Shown: positions 44,606 through 53,974, counted from the stretch's first letter. The stretch: DNA of 64,000 nucleotides from an uncultured Myxococcales bacterium (GCA_903895725.1 CAITUV010000048.1:72474-136473), one strand, 5' to 3'. A program made the numbers and translations. The notes: generated by a model not told the origin, from the sequence alone.

Positions 44606-46850
44606 AGTACTCCGTCAGGCCCAGTGGATTCTCACTGGCACCGAAGGTCACGTACATGTCGCGATAGCCGTTGCCCAGCCGGCCCCGAACGAAGCCGGGA
44701 TTGTGGCACAGGCACATGGGGGCATCCTGGGCAATCTGCTGCCCGGGGTCGTAGGCGAAGTTGATTCCGTCCTGGGAAATGGCGATTCCCACCCCGTCCG
44801 AGGCCAGGCAACTGCTTCCGCCCGCGTGCCAGTAGTATGTGCCCACCCATCTCTGGAGCGCATCCACCCAGGTGACGTCGATGGCCGTATCGATGTTGAC
44901 CTTCTGGAGAGTGGTGATGGAAAAATCGATCCCGTTGCTCGAGGTGCGCCGGTAGGAGCCCGGCGACAGCTTGCCCCCCCACTGCTCGGACTGGCTGTAG
45001 TAGTAGAGGTGGAACACGCCGTCCCGGAAGATCACGCTGGGCGAGCCGGTCCCGTATCCGGCCACGCCGGATGTCGGCGCCGCCACCACCGGCCACTTCG
45101 GCTCCAGCGTCCAGCTGACACCGTCCGGAGAGACGGCCCGGTAGATCTCGTTCCAGCTCGGATCCTTCATGGGCAGCCCGGAGAAATACATCACGTAGCC
45201 GGTCTGCCCCGCCTCTCCCTGGAGGCGAATCACCGACGGATCTCCGCCATAGCCGTACTTGGGGCCCTTGGACGGCCACAGCACGCCGTTGGTCTCCAGG
45301 AGGATGCGGGTGGCCCGCAGGTCTTCGCCTTCGGCTCCCATGGAGGCCGATTCGACGTACCACACGTTGTCGCAGGAATCGGCCTCGGGAATCCCGCCTC
45401 CGAACCAGAGCTTGTACTTGCCGTCCTGATGATCGTAGAAGCCGCTGGCTGAGTAAGCTCCGTAGCGCTTGTGCAGCACACTGCCGAGGAAGCGGGTCCG
45501 TACCGTGCGACCCCCAATCGAGAATGCAGTCTCGGGCGGGCCGGACCTGGCCACCCGCACCCGGTACAGGTGGGTTCGCTGGAAGTGGTTATGGTCCGCC
45601 CCGGCAGGCAGCTTCTCGTTGAAGACCCGGAACTTGAGCATGTCGATGCCGTTCTTGCCGCCCGATATGGAACCGAGGTTGAGCAGCTCGTCGTGGACCA
45701 CGTCCCGTTTGCGCCACTGGGAGAAGAGGGACGTCCACTGGCCGGTGCCCGCGTGGTGAGCGAACACCTCCAGGTGCACCTGCTCGTTGTCCGGGTTGCC
45801 GGCCATCCACCGCACCTGCAGGGTGTCGAAGAAGCTCCAGTCCTGGTAGTTGGTCGTCCAGCCCGGCCCTCCGTTGTCGACGACGAGACGGTAGTCGCAG
45901 TCCGTGTAGCCAAACCCGGCGTTCTTCGGGGGCAGCGTGTGCCACCAGTTCACGTTGTCGGCCGCAGGTGGCTCCCAGGCCGGATTGATCGTGCCCCACC
46001 ACCCGAGACCGTTCGGGATGGCGGCATGCGCATAGGAATAGGCTGGCTGGAGCGAGGTCCAGTAGTGCGGGGCGTTGTCCGGGGCGCCCGGCTGCCAAGG
46101 CTCGTCCACGCCTTCCTCGAAGCTCGCGACGATCTTGACGGCCGTGTCGTCGACCACCGGGAACGGGTTACACTGGTCGTCGCAGGGGCTGCCGTCGCAC
46201 GTCATGGGGGAATGCGTGCAGTCTCCGCCCTCACCGCAAGAGTCCACGGTGCAGCCGTCTCCATCATCGCACTCCCCACAGACGTTGCCGCACCCGTCCG
46301 GACCGCACTGCTTGCCGAGGCAATCAGGCACGCAGGGGGGCTCCTCGTTGCCCGCGTCGGGCAGAGCGGCCGAGTCGGCGCCGTCAGCCTCTCCGGAGTC
46401 CTGGAGAGTGTCGGACGGTAGGACGGCATCGGCATCGCCCGGTTGTCCGGAGTCCTGGAGTACATCGGCCGGTGGGATAGCGGCATCGGCATCGTCCGGT
46501 TGTCCGGAGTCCTGGAGCACATCGGCCGGTGGGATGGCGGCATCGGCATCGCCCGGTTGTCCGGAGTCCTGGAACGCGTCGAGGGTCTCGGCCGGCGCTG
46601 CGTCGGTGGGCGTCCCGTCCTCCCGGAGTGCATCGGGGAGGCGTGTCGTCCCGTCGGCAAGCGAGGAATCGCCCGACTCAGACACATCCTGTGAGGCCAT
46701 CCCATCCGCTCGCACGTCGACTTGCGAGCGAGCATCCGGAAGCCGAGGCGCCGCGTCGACATCCAATTGTGTCGCCGCCGGATTCTGCCCGCATCCGTAC
46801 ATGGCGAGAGCGGCCAGCATTGACCTCAGGAAGAAGGAAGCCTGCTTCAT
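44565..46850 (-). CDS. Lipoprotein with glycosidase-like five-bladed propeller domain
   Basis: The 761-residue lipoprotein has lipobox MYGC (Cys 20). An Asp/Ala-rich linker with a 19-residue repeat (QDSGQPGDADAAIPPADVL) is followed by a Cys module (CGPDGCGNVCG, CDDGDGCTVDSC). A jelly-roll-like segment (about 240-430) comes next, then a C-terminal part with blade motifs seen in GH43/GH32-type propellers: GKYKLWFGGG, GDPSVIRLQG, YVMYFSGLPM, GSPSVIFRDGVFHLYYYSQS and WVGTYYWHAG. Carbohydrate binding or hydrolysis is likely but the acid residues were not assigned. The start at 46850 has GGGGTGACG upstream; the upstream open frame is rejected. It overlaps the kinase gene tail to tail by 41 bases. 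Confidence 0.72.
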   Translation of the reverse strand: MKQASFFLRSMLAALAMYGCGQNPAATQLDVDAAPRLPDARSQVDVRADGMASQDVSESGDSSLADGTTRLPDALREDGTPTDAAPAETLDAFQDSGQPGDADAAIPPADVLQDSGQPDDADAAIPPADVLQDSGQPGDADAVLPSDTLQDSGEADGADSAALPDAGNEEPPCVPDCLGKQCGPDGCGNVCGECDDGDGCTVDSCGEGGDCTHSPMTCDGSPCDDQCNPFPVVDDTAVKIVASFEEGVDEPWQPGAPDNAPHYWTSLQPAYSYAHAAIPNGLGWWGTINPAWEPPAADNVNWWHTLPPKNAGFGYTDCDYRLVVDNGGPGWTTNYQDWSFFDTLQVRWMAGNPDNEQVHLEVFAHHAGTGQWTSLFSQWRKRDVVHDELLNLGSISGGKNGIDMLKFRVFNEKLPAGADHNHFQRTHLYRVRVARSGPPETAFSIGGRTVRTRFLGSVLHKRYGAYSASGFYDHQDGKYKLWFGGGIPEADSCDNVWYVESASMGAEGEDLRATRILLETNGVLWPSKGPKYGYGGDPSVIRLQGEAGQTGYVMYFSGLPMKDPSWNEIYRAVSPDGVSWTLEPKWPVVAAPTSGVAGYGTGSPSVIFRDGVFHLYYYSQSEQWGGKLSPGSYRRTSSNGIDFSITTLQKVNIDTAIDVTWVDALQRWVGTYYWHAGGSSCLASDGVGIAISQDGINFAYDPGQQIAQDAPMCLCHNPGFVRGRLGNGYRDMYVTFGASENPLGLTEYFTRQLEYSSMRIE
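46391..46575. repeat. 57-bp in-frame tandem repeat in the lipoprotein linker
   Basis: About three imperfect copies of a 57-base unit (GTCCTGGAG...CGGTTGTCCGGA on the plus strand) encode the Asp-rich 19-residue linker repeat of the minus-strand lipoprotein. Copies differ at few bases, so copy number may vary between strains. Confidence 0.75.
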
Positions 46851-47198
46851 CGTCACCCCATGCAAGCGAATCGTCCGACTGGAGGCCGGCAACCGCCGCC
46901 GGCCCGAGAGCAGCGGAATGCGGTCTACCATACTCCTGCTGCTCTGGCTACACCCTCGCCTCCATGACCCGCAGGGCGGGAAGTTGCGCCTTGACTGAAC
47001 CTTGAGGGGCATCTACAGTACTCTCGGAGTCGAAACCTGGGGAAGATCGAAGTCCTCATGATTGCAGGGATTTCGGGCCGCTGTTGTGGAGATTCCGAGC
47101 GCCATCCGAGGAGCGGGATGTCGCGGGCGAGGGGCTTTGCCCAAAGGGAAGCGGCTGGGCGAGCCCCGGCGTGATGGACTGTGAGGGGGAGGCGGGTC
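46851..47198. other. Divergent intergenic region between two lipoprotein genes
   Basis: 348 bases. The plus-strand promoter at 46991-47019 is clear; no convincing minus-strand -35/-10 pair was found for the propeller lipoprotein (TATGGT near 46930 has no -35 partner). The plus-strand leader of about 172 nt (47027-47198) holds only short frames without ribosome sites and some GC-rich potential hairpins. Confidence 0.45.
46991..47019 (+). promoter_or_regulatory. Sigma-70-type promoter of the MopE-motif lipoprotein gene
   Basis: TTGACT, 17-base spacer, TACAGT. It is a strong match, and the resulting leader of about 172 nt is unusually long for this window. Confidence 0.6.
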
Positions 47199-49829
47199 AT
47201 GAGGACACTGACTGGACTGATCGCTGCGGCATTCGTGACGGCGGGCTGGGGATGCGGAGGGGAGCCGGTGGACTACGCACCGGACGACGCTCTGGCCCCG
47301 GCTGAAATCCGCGGCGACTCGACCCGATGGCCCGACATCCGGTTTGCCGACCAGACGGAGCCGGACCTGCTCAGCCTGGACTTCGGGGGGGCACCGGACG
47401 AGTCCGATGACCCCGGGAACGAGGTGCTGACTCCCGAGTGCGAACCGGGCGAGGGCTGCCTGTTCGACCGGTGCAGCCAGAATGCGGACTGTCTTTCCGG
47501 ATGGTGTGTCGGGCACATGGGGGAGAGCCTCTGCACCAAGACCTGTGTGCTGGACTGCCCTGCAGGCTTCACCTGCAAGCTCGTATCGGGTACCCAACCC
47601 GATGCGGTTTTCATCTGCATCTCCGACTTTCCGGTTTTGTGCCGGCCGTGCGCTGCGTCTTCGGACTGCATCAGCGGAGCCGGTGAGCCGGGAGTCTGCG
47701 TGGACTACGGCCCGGACGGAGACTATTGCGGCGGAGCGTGCAAGGCCGACGGCGACTGCCCCTGGGGTTTCGTGTGCGAGGAGGTGGTGACGGTCGACGG
47801 CGTGGGTTCGCAGCAGTGCGTTTCGGCCACGGGACAATGCCCGTGCGCCTCGCACTCGGTCGAGCTGGCGGCATGGACCTCGTGTGAGAGGAGCAGCGAG
47901 TGGGGCACCTGCAAAGGTCAGCGGATGTGCAGCGACACCGGGTTGTCCGACTGTGATGCCCCGGTTCCGCAGGCCGAAGTCTGCAATGGAATCGACGATG
48001 ATTGCGACGGCAACCTGGACGAGGGGGAAGGTGGAGGTGCGCCGGCTCTTTGCGACGATGGGAATGAATGCACGACCGATTCCTGTCTGGGGGCGGGCGG
48101 CTGCACGAGCGTTCCTCAGGACGGGGCGGAATGCAGCGACGGCGACCCGTGCACCCAGTCCGACGAGTGCCAGTCCGGAGTGTGCAAGGGGTTTGCGGTC
48201 ACCTGCGACGACAACAACCCCTGCACCAGCGATTCGTGCGACCCTCAAGGCGATTGCCAGAACGATCCCACACCGGGGGCATGCGATGACGGCGACGATT
48301 GCACGCTCGGTGATGCCTGTGTCCAGGGGAGCTGTGTGGCGGGGATTGCCGTGAACTGTGCGGACAACAACCCGTGCACCGACGATTCGTGCGACCCTTC
48401 GGGCGGTTGCCTGAACGAGACCAACGAAGCACCATGCGAGGACGGCAATCCCTGCACCGTCAACGATTTGTGCACGAAAGGGGCGTGTGTCGGGGGGGCG
48501 GATGTCGACTGCGACGACGGGAATCCCTGCACGGTGGATGCCTGCCAGGCGGGGGTCGGGTGCCTGTTCATGATCACGGACGGTCCTTGCGACGACCAGA
48601 ACGCGTGCACGACCCTCGACCATTGCAGCCTCGGGGTCTGCACGTCGTCTGCGCTCGTTCTCTGCGACGACAAGAATATCTGTACGACGGATCTCTGTGC
48701 GCCGGATGTCGGTTGCTCGGTCGTCTTCAACGAGGCCCCCTGCAACGACAACGACGTCTGTACCGTGGACGACGGGTGCGACCAGGGAAAGTGCGTCAGC
48801 AAGAGCACGCTCAAGTGTGACGACGGCAACCAGTGCACGGTTGATTCGTGCGATCCGGAGCTGGGCTGCGACTTCGCACCGGTCGACATGGGGCCGCCGC
48901 CCGTGGCCAGCTCCAACAGCCCCGCCTGCGAAGGGGGAGACATCCAGCTCGTGACCGATGAAGTTGCTGGCGCGGAATACCTGTGGAAGGGGCCGAACGG
49001 GTTCATCTCGAGCCTGCGGAATCCCACCCTGGCCGGAATCTCGGCCGCCAATGCCGGCACTTACCAGGTGCAGGTGATCGTCAACGGATGCCCGGGGCCG
49101 AAGGCCACGGTGGATGTCGTGGTCCTTCCCGCATCTCACGGCGTCAAGAGCTTCACCTACACGGGCTCGGCGCAGAGCTGGGTCGTGCCCGAATGCGCGA
49201 CGAAGCTGACGGTCGAGGCCTATGGTGCGCAGGGCGGGTATCCCAAATCGAACCCCAGCCTGCCAGGCAAGGGGGGCAAGATCCAGGCCGTGGTGCCGGT
49301 CACGCCCGGGACCACGCTCTACGTTCTGGTGGGGGGAGAGGCCTCGGGGCAGAGCGGCGGATACAACGGCGGAGGCAACGGCTCGGGAGATGGACAGGGG
49401 GCCTTCCTCCTCTACGGCGGTGGCGGTGGCGGGGCCAGTGACATCCGTGCCGGCGGGCAGGCCCTGGCTGACCGCATTCTCGTGGCGGGGGGAGGCGGCG
49501 GCGCAGGGCGCGACGGGACGCAACCCGGCAACAACGGGGGAGGCGGCGGCGGAAGCACCGGGCAGAACGGGTCGAAATCCTACTCCGGGGCGTCTGTCGG
49601 TACCGGAGGCAGCCAGAATGCCGGAGGAAGCTCGGGTGGGACGCTCGGGGCCGGGGGAAACGGCACTTACACCCAGGGCGGCGGCGGTGGAGGCGGCTAC
49701 TACGGCGGAGGCGGTGCAAGCTACGCCGGCGGTGGCGGGGGAAGCAGCTTTGCCGCAGTGGGCAGCTACAACATCGTCCACACCCAGGGAGTCCGTTCCG
49801 GGAGCGGCGAGGTGACCCTTTCCTGGTAG
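47199..49829 (+). CDS. Cys-rich lipoprotein with MopE-type motif, Ig-like and Gly-rich domains
   Basis: The 876-residue lipoprotein has its signal ending AGWGC (Cys 19). In order: an EGF-like Cys region (about 80-240, for example CSQNADCLSGWC), a MopE-type putative metal-binding motif CNGIDDDCDGNLDEGEG (about 265), then at least eight Dictyostelium-type repeats (CDDNNPCTSDSCD, CEDGNPCTVNDLC; about 285-570). An Ig/PKD-like domain (about 575-650, NAGTYQVQVIVNGCPG) is followed by a C-terminal Gly-rich domain with strands (SWVVPECATKLTVEAYGAQGG, VTPGTTLYVLVGG, AGGGGGSSFAA) like PF12810. GGGGAGGCGGG precedes the ATG at 47199. Surface-exposed binding or adhesion is the likely role (inference). Confidence 0.8.
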   Translation: MRTLTGLIAAAFVTAGWGCGGEPVDYAPDDALAPAEIRGDSTRWPDIRFADQTEPDLLSLDFGGAPDESDDPGNEVLTPECEPGEGCLFDRCSQNADCLSGWCVGHMGESLCTKTCVLDCPAGFTCKLVSGTQPDAVFICISDFPVLCRPCAASSDCISGAGEPGVCVDYGPDGDYCGGACKADGDCPWGFVCEEVVTVDGVGSQQCVSATGQCPCASHSVELAAWTSCERSSEWGTCKGQRMCSDTGLSDCDAPVPQAEVCNGIDDDCDGNLDEGEGGGAPALCDDGNECTTDSCLGAGGCTSVPQDGAECSDGDPCTQSDECQSGVCKGFAVTCDDNNPCTSDSCDPQGDCQNDPTPGACDDGDDCTLGDACVQGSCVAGIAVNCADNNPCTDDSCDPSGGCLNETNEAPCEDGNPCTVNDLCTKGACVGGADVDCDDGNPCTVDACQAGVGCLFMITDGPCDDQNACTTLDHCSLGVCTSSALVLCDDKNICTTDLCAPDVGCSVVFNEAPCNDNDVCTVDDGCDQGKCVSKSTLKCDDGNQCTVDSCDPELGCDFAPVDMGPPPVASSNSPACEGGDIQLVTDEVAGAEYLWKGPNGFISSLRNPTLAGISAANAGTYQVQVIVNGCPGPKATVDVVVLPASHGVKSFTYTGSAQSWVVPECATKLTVEAYGAQGGYPKSNPSLPGKGGKIQAVVPVTPGTTLYVLVGGEASGQSGGYNGGGNGSGDGQGAFLLYGGGGGGASDIRAGGQALADRILVAGGGGGAGRDGTQPGNNGGGGGGSTGQNGSKSYSGASVGTGGSQNAGGSSGGTLGAGGNGTYTQGGGGGGGYYGGGGASYAGGGGGSSFAAVGSYNIVHTQGVRSGSGEVTLSW

Positions 49830-49895
49830 TCCGTGCGGCTCGCACATGGCCCGCTCCCGACGGCGGTTCCGGCCTTTCGGACGGCGCCGTGCTGC

Positions 49896-49925
49896 TTGAC
49901 CGGAACCCGTTGCAGGATCTACACT
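49896..49925 (+). promoter_or_regulatory. Sigma-70-type promoter of the small membrane protein gene
   Basis: TTGACC, 18-base spacer, TACACT. Transcription would start near 49932, 30 bases before the ATG at 49962, which rules out the longer upstream frame. Confidence 0.65.
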
Positions 49926-49961
49926 CGCGGCCCGTGCCGAACCCTGCAACGGAGGAGCCAC

Positions 49962-50366
49962 ATGGAATCGGGGCGTTTCAACATCGTGCTCGGTCTTGTA
50001 GTGATGGTTGCATCTGCGTTCATCGGAGTGGCGCTGGGGCAGTCCATGGAGCAGTACTATGTCAGCGGCTATGCCCAGATTCCCCTGTGGAGACACCTGG
50101 CCTCGGCCGGCCACACCCACAGCATGCCGTTTGGCCTCATCAACATCGTGTTCGGACTGTTGCTGGCCCGAGCTGAGTGTTCGAGCGGTGTAAAGAAGGC
50201 GGCGTCGGTCCTGACGGCGCTTTCCCTTTGCCTGCCGTTGGGCACGGGGCTTCGCGGGGTGACCCAGGGAGCTCCGTTCACCGAGATCATCGCCATGGTG
50301 GGCGGGCTTTCGATGCTTGCCGCATGTGCCCTGATGATCCGCCTCCAGTGGTGCCGGAAGGCATAG
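49962..50366 (+). CDS. Four-helix membrane protein of unknown function
   Basis: The 134-residue inner-membrane protein has four predicted helices (about 7-25, 46-62, 70-88 and 100-120). The segment between helices 1 and 2 carries the motif AGHTHSMPFGLIN, two His and a Met next to a helix, which could bind a metal or heme. I do not recognise the family; some small DUF membrane proteins with a His-x-His loop look similar. GGAGGAGCC precedes the ATG and a good promoter lies 30 bases upstream. It stands as its own unit between lipoprotein genes. Confidence 0.7.
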   Translation: MESGRFNIVLGLVVMVASAFIGVALGQSMEQYYVSGYAQIPLWRHLASAGHTHSMPFGLINIVFGLLLARAECSSGVKKAASVLTALSLCLPLGTGLRGVTQGAPFTEIIAMVGGLSMLAACALMIRLQWCRKA

Positions 50367-50413
50367 CGGTTCTTCCCGTTCGTTTTCACACCCGTCTGCG
50401 GCCGCTGATCGCC

Positions 50414-50442
50414 TTGACAGGGCGGGGTCTCCTACGTACGGT
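50414..50442 (+). promoter_or_regulatory. Sigma-70-type promoter of the lipoprotein/PEP-domain operon
   Basis: TTGACA (perfect -35), 17-base spacer, TACGGT. The leader is about 25 nt to the ATG at 50473. Confidence 0.65.
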
Positions 50443-50472
50443 CGGAAGGGCCGGACCCCAGGGAGAATCGTC

Positions 50473-51684
50473 ATGGACCCGAACTCTGATCGCACGTGCC
50501 GATGCCTGACGCAGCTGTTGGTAGTCGCCGTTCTGGCCGGAGCCTCTGCCTGCTCGTACAAGTCGGAGGTGCCTGTCGATGCCGGAAGCGGCGGGCAGGA
50601 TTCGGCTGCTGCGGGGGATGCAGCCCTCGATGTGCCCGTACCCGAGGCAGTGACCGAGGGCGTGGGGCCGGCACACGACGTGCCGGATGTGTCAGATTTC
50701 TCGTCGCCCGATGTTGCTCAGGGCGATCTCTCCGTTCCCGATTCGGCGTCGGACACGGAAACCGGCCCGGCTCCAACTCCCACCTGGGGCTGGATCTCGG
50801 TCATCGAGTGGAACGACGTGTGCGACCAGTGGTACCTGAAGACCGAGTGGAACGGCGGTTTGCGCGCCTACTTTGCGACCGAGCCGTCATTTCCCCGTGC
50901 CCTTCCGCATCATCTGAGCCACATGAAGCCCGTCGCAACCGTCGGTGATTGCACGCTTTTTGACCCCCAGGTGATGGGAGAGAACTGCCCGGTGGAGATG
51001 TCGTGCCCGTGCCTCGACAAGGGCGTGGAATGTTACAACGAGGACGAGACCGAGCGTTGGTGCGAGGAGGACGAGATCTGCGTCGTGGACGATATCGAGC
51101 CATGGGAGTTCACGCATGGTCACTGCGAGCCGCTCCCCGAGCACTACAGCGCCGGCACGGTGAAGATCGAGGGGCTCAAGACCCCCGTATCCATGGAGCC
51201 GGACGAGATGGACCGTTACCTCATGGCCAAGCTGCCCGACCCGAACGACCTGTTCGACGTGGGGGACGTGATCAGCGCAACGACCTCGGGGGGCGACCTC
51301 AAGCCGATGTCATTCGAGGCCAAGGGCGTAGCCCCGCTCGAGGTTGTGGATTCGGTGGCTGAGATCTCTTCGATGCCGCCGGCTGCCGAGATTTCGTGGG
51401 TGCCAGCGGATCCGGACGCGCGCATCCAGCTCTACCTTGCCGTCGGCTCCCACGACCCCAACCCGCTGGCTGCGGCCATCCTGTGCGACGTGCCCGACTC
51501 CCAGGGGAAGATCGAGGTGGACCAGGGGCTGTTGAAGCAGCTCGTCACGCTGGCGTGCCAGGGACAATGGATGCAGAAGTGCAGTCGAATCACCCGCTAC
51601 AGCCGGAATGCCATGAGCGTCGGAGGCAAGGAGGTCGAGCTGTTCGTGGGCAGCGCGCGTAACGTGCAGTTGCTGATGGAGTGA
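50473..51684 (+). CDS. Lipoprotein of unknown function
   Basis: The 403-residue lipoprotein has lipobox ASAC (Cys 27) and an Asp/Ser/Pro-rich linker up to about 100. A first region with paired Cys follows (NCPVEMSCPCLDKGVEC, CEEDEICVVDD; about 165-215), then a region of beta-strands resembling an Ig-like or C2-like fold (about 215-400; LKTPVSMEPDEMDRY, AEISWVPADPDARIQLYLAV). No known family was recognised. GGGAGAATCGTC precedes the ATG. The next gene starts 10 bases after the stop, so it is co-transcribed with the PEP-synthase-like lipoprotein and may work with it. Confidence 0.68.
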   Translation: MDPNSDRTCRCLTQLLVVAVLAGASACSYKSEVPVDAGSGGQDSAAAGDAALDVPVPEAVTEGVGPAHDVPDVSDFSSPDVAQGDLSVPDSASDTETGPAPTPTWGWISVIEWNDVCDQWYLKTEWNGGLRAYFATEPSFPRALPHHLSHMKPVATVGDCTLFDPQVMGENCPVEMSCPCLDKGVECYNEDETERWCEEDEICVVDDIEPWEFTHGHCEPLPEHYSAGTVKIEGLKTPVSMEPDEMDRYLMAKLPDPNDLFDVGDVISATTSGGDLKPMSFEAKGVAPLEVVDSVAEISSMPPAAEISWVPADPDARIQLYLAVGSHDPNPLAAAILCDVPDSQGKIEVDQGLLKQLVTLACQGQWMQKCSRITRYSRNAMSVGGKEVELFVGSARNVQLLME

Positions 51685-51694
51685 GGAGGGTAGG

Positions 51695-53941
51695 GTGGAG
51701 CAGGCCATGAAGCGGGCTTCAGGCCCGGGCAGGATCGGGGAGTGCGGATCGGGGCTGTTGGCGCTCGCTACGCTGGCGCTCCTTGCCGGATGCGGCGGCA
51801 TGAGCACGCCGGAGCGCGATGCCACTCCTGACATTGCGGCGGATGCGCCTGCCGACATTCTGCCCGATGATTCGGCTGATGCCGTTTCCCCCCCTCCCGT
51901 CTGCGACCCGGATGATCCCCATCCCAAGGGCCCCGCCTGCTCGCAGAACGTGGCCACGGACGAAGACTTCGATGCGCTTTCGCTTTCGCCCACGGGCATC
52001 CAGTACTGGGAGAGGGCGACCAAGTTCATGGTGCCCGCAAAGGACGACGAGTCGGTCATTCCACCGCTGGTGCAGAATGCCAACCGCTATCCGCTGCACA
52101 TGGAATTCCTGACCGCACTCTTCATGCCCGACCTGACCCAGAGCAAGTACATGGAGATCGTCACGAAGCGGGCCACTCGGGTCTACTTTGCGGGCAACCT
52201 CGTGCGTATCGACGACCCGGTCGAAGGGCGCTTCTACGGGTTCACGGTCTATACCGCGGCGAGCATGGCGGAGCAGCTCGAGCCGGTCGAGGTGAAGCGC
52301 GTGATCGACGAGCTGTCCTCCGTGTTCGGCGCAGGTGAGCTCGCATTCACCTTCGAGCCCTATGACGCGGCCGGGCCCGCAAAGGCCAAGGCGTGGATCA
52401 ACCCAGGGTTTCGGATCTACTACCCGAAGCACGACGACGTGACGGTCGAGGTCTACACGCCGGGAGTGAACTACGGCTACGTGCGGCTCTACACGCTCGC
52501 CCAGTTCGAAACGGCTTCCAAGGAGTGGCTCTTCGGATTTCGCGATATCGTGGTCATCGAATCCGTGCCGTTCGACATCGAGGCGGTGGTGGCCGCGGTC
52601 GTGACCGGAGGGCGGCAGTGGGAGCTCAGTCACATCAACGTGCGGATGGCACGTCGGGGGACCCCGAACTTCTACGTCAAGGATGCGCTTGCTGCGCTCT
52701 CTCAGTGGGAGGGCAAGCTCGTCCGAATCGAGGCCCGCAAGAAGGTTCCGCCCGAGACCGAGGACAGCTACACGATTGCCGAGGCAACAGTCGAAGAGGC
52801 CGAGGCCTGGTGGGCCGGGCATCAGCCCAAGCTTGAGGACATTCCCGGGGTCGATTCCGAGTATGCGGAGCTCGACCGCGTGACCGAGATGGACACGGCA
52901 CCGGACGCGCAGCTCCCGCTGGTGTCGCGATTCGGGGGGAAGGGCGCCAACCTGGCCCTTCTCTACGCCTTTCTCGACCCGAAGTACCAGGTACCGGGCT
53001 TTGGAATTCCGTTCCACTACTTCGAGGCATTCCTGGACGAAACGATGATCCTGGACTCGCAGGTCGAGCCGCCCGAGAACGTCAGCCTGAGGGAGTATGT
53101 CCATCGCCTTGCCACGAATCCGGCCCTTGCGGAAGACGCCAAGCTGCGGCATTCGCTGCTGGCCGGCCTTCGGGCACACATCGAGGACTCCGGCACCGTT
53201 TCGCCCGCTCTCGTGACCAAGCTGGCCGAGCGCATCGATGCAGTGTTCGGAGGGACTCACGTTCCTGTACGCTTCCGCTCGTCTTCGAACATCGAGGACG
53301 CTCTCGAGTTCTCCGGGGCCGGGCTCTATTCGTCGACCACGGTCTGTGCGGACGACACGCTGGACTCGGATTCCCTGGGCCCGAGTCACTGCAACCCAGC
53401 GGAGCCCGAGGAGCGTTCCATCGAGCGAGGGGTGCTCCGGGTCTGGTCGAGCCTATACAACGACAAGGCCTGGGACGAGCGGGACTGGTACCAGGTGCCC
53501 CAGGATGCGGCGAGCATGGCCATCCTGGTCACGCTCGCCTTCCCGGATGAGCAGGCCAACGGCGTCGCATTCACTGGCGACCCTTCAGATCCTGAGGAGA
53601 AGCGCTACCTGGTCAATGTGCAGCTTGGAGACGAGAAGGTCGTGAGCGCGGACCCGGCCATGATTCCGGAGAAGGACCTTCTCCAGCTCACCGACGGCCT
53701 GGTCACGAAGATCTTCCGCATCCGGAGCTCCGTGCTTGCCGAGCCTGGGGTGCCGGTGATGTCTGACGAACAGCTCCGGGAGCTGGGGGCGCTCATGTAC
53801 GACATCCGCCAGCAGTATCCAATCGATGCGGGTGAACACGACCCGGCCTTGATTCTCCTGGACCTGGAGTTCAAGGTGGAGAAGGTGACCTTGCAGCTCC
53901 AGATCAAGCAGATTCGGCCTTTTCTGATGGCAGGGAAGTAA
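51695..53941 (+). CDS. Lipoprotein with PEP/pyruvate-binding (PPDK N-terminal-like) domain
   Basis: The 748-residue lipoprotein has its signal ending LLAGC (Cys 33). Residues about 85-400 are an unrecognised mixed domain. From about 405 comes a domain like the ATP-binding half of PEP synthase and pyruvate phosphate dikinase: SRFGGKGANLALLYAF (GGKG loop), VPVRFRSSSNIEDALEFSGA, and MAILVTLAFPDEQANGVAFT with GDP. The phosphohistidine and PEP-binding domains are absent. Finding such an ATP-grasp domain outside the cytoplasm is odd, since ATP is absent there; it may have become a binder. A GTG at 51695 with GGAGGG four bases upstream is used; the ATG at 51707 is an alternative. Confidence 0.75.
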   Translation: MEQAMKRASGPGRIGECGSGLLALATLALLAGCGGMSTPERDATPDIAADAPADILPDDSADAVSPPPVCDPDDPHPKGPACSQNVATDEDFDALSLSPTGIQYWERATKFMVPAKDDESVIPPLVQNANRYPLHMEFLTALFMPDLTQSKYMEIVTKRATRVYFAGNLVRIDDPVEGRFYGFTVYTAASMAEQLEPVEVKRVIDELSSVFGAGELAFTFEPYDAAGPAKAKAWINPGFRIYYPKHDDVTVEVYTPGVNYGYVRLYTLAQFETASKEWLFGFRDIVVIESVPFDIEAVVAAVVTGGRQWELSHINVRMARRGTPNFYVKDALAALSQWEGKLVRIEARKKVPPETEDSYTIAEATVEEAEAWWAGHQPKLEDIPGVDSEYAELDRVTEMDTAPDAQLPLVSRFGGKGANLALLYAFLDPKYQVPGFGIPFHYFEAFLDETMILDSQVEPPENVSLREYVHRLATNPALAEDAKLRHSLLAGLRAHIEDSGTVSPALVTKLAERIDAVFGGTHVPVRFRSSSNIEDALEFSGAGLYSSTTVCADDTLDSDSLGPSHCNPAEPEERSIERGVLRVWSSLYNDKAWDERDWYQVPQDAASMAILVTLAFPDEQANGVAFTGDPSDPEEKRYLVNVQLGDEKVVSADPAMIPEKDLLQLTDGLVTKIFRIRSSVLAEPGVPVMSDEQLRELGALMYDIRQQYPIDAGEHDPALILLDLEFKVEKVTLQLQIKQIRPFLMAGK

Positions 53942-53974
53942 TCCGAGCGACTCCGGCCCCGGAGGTGCTTCCAT

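Noticed and set aside
47058..47171. 37-codon upstream open frame in the leader of the MopE-motif lipoprotein
   Set aside because: No ribosome binding site and unremarkable composition.
51719..53389. 556-codon minus-strand frame opposite the PEP-domain lipoprotein
   Set aside because: Antisense shadow with no ribosome site; the plus-strand protein has conserved PPDK motifs.
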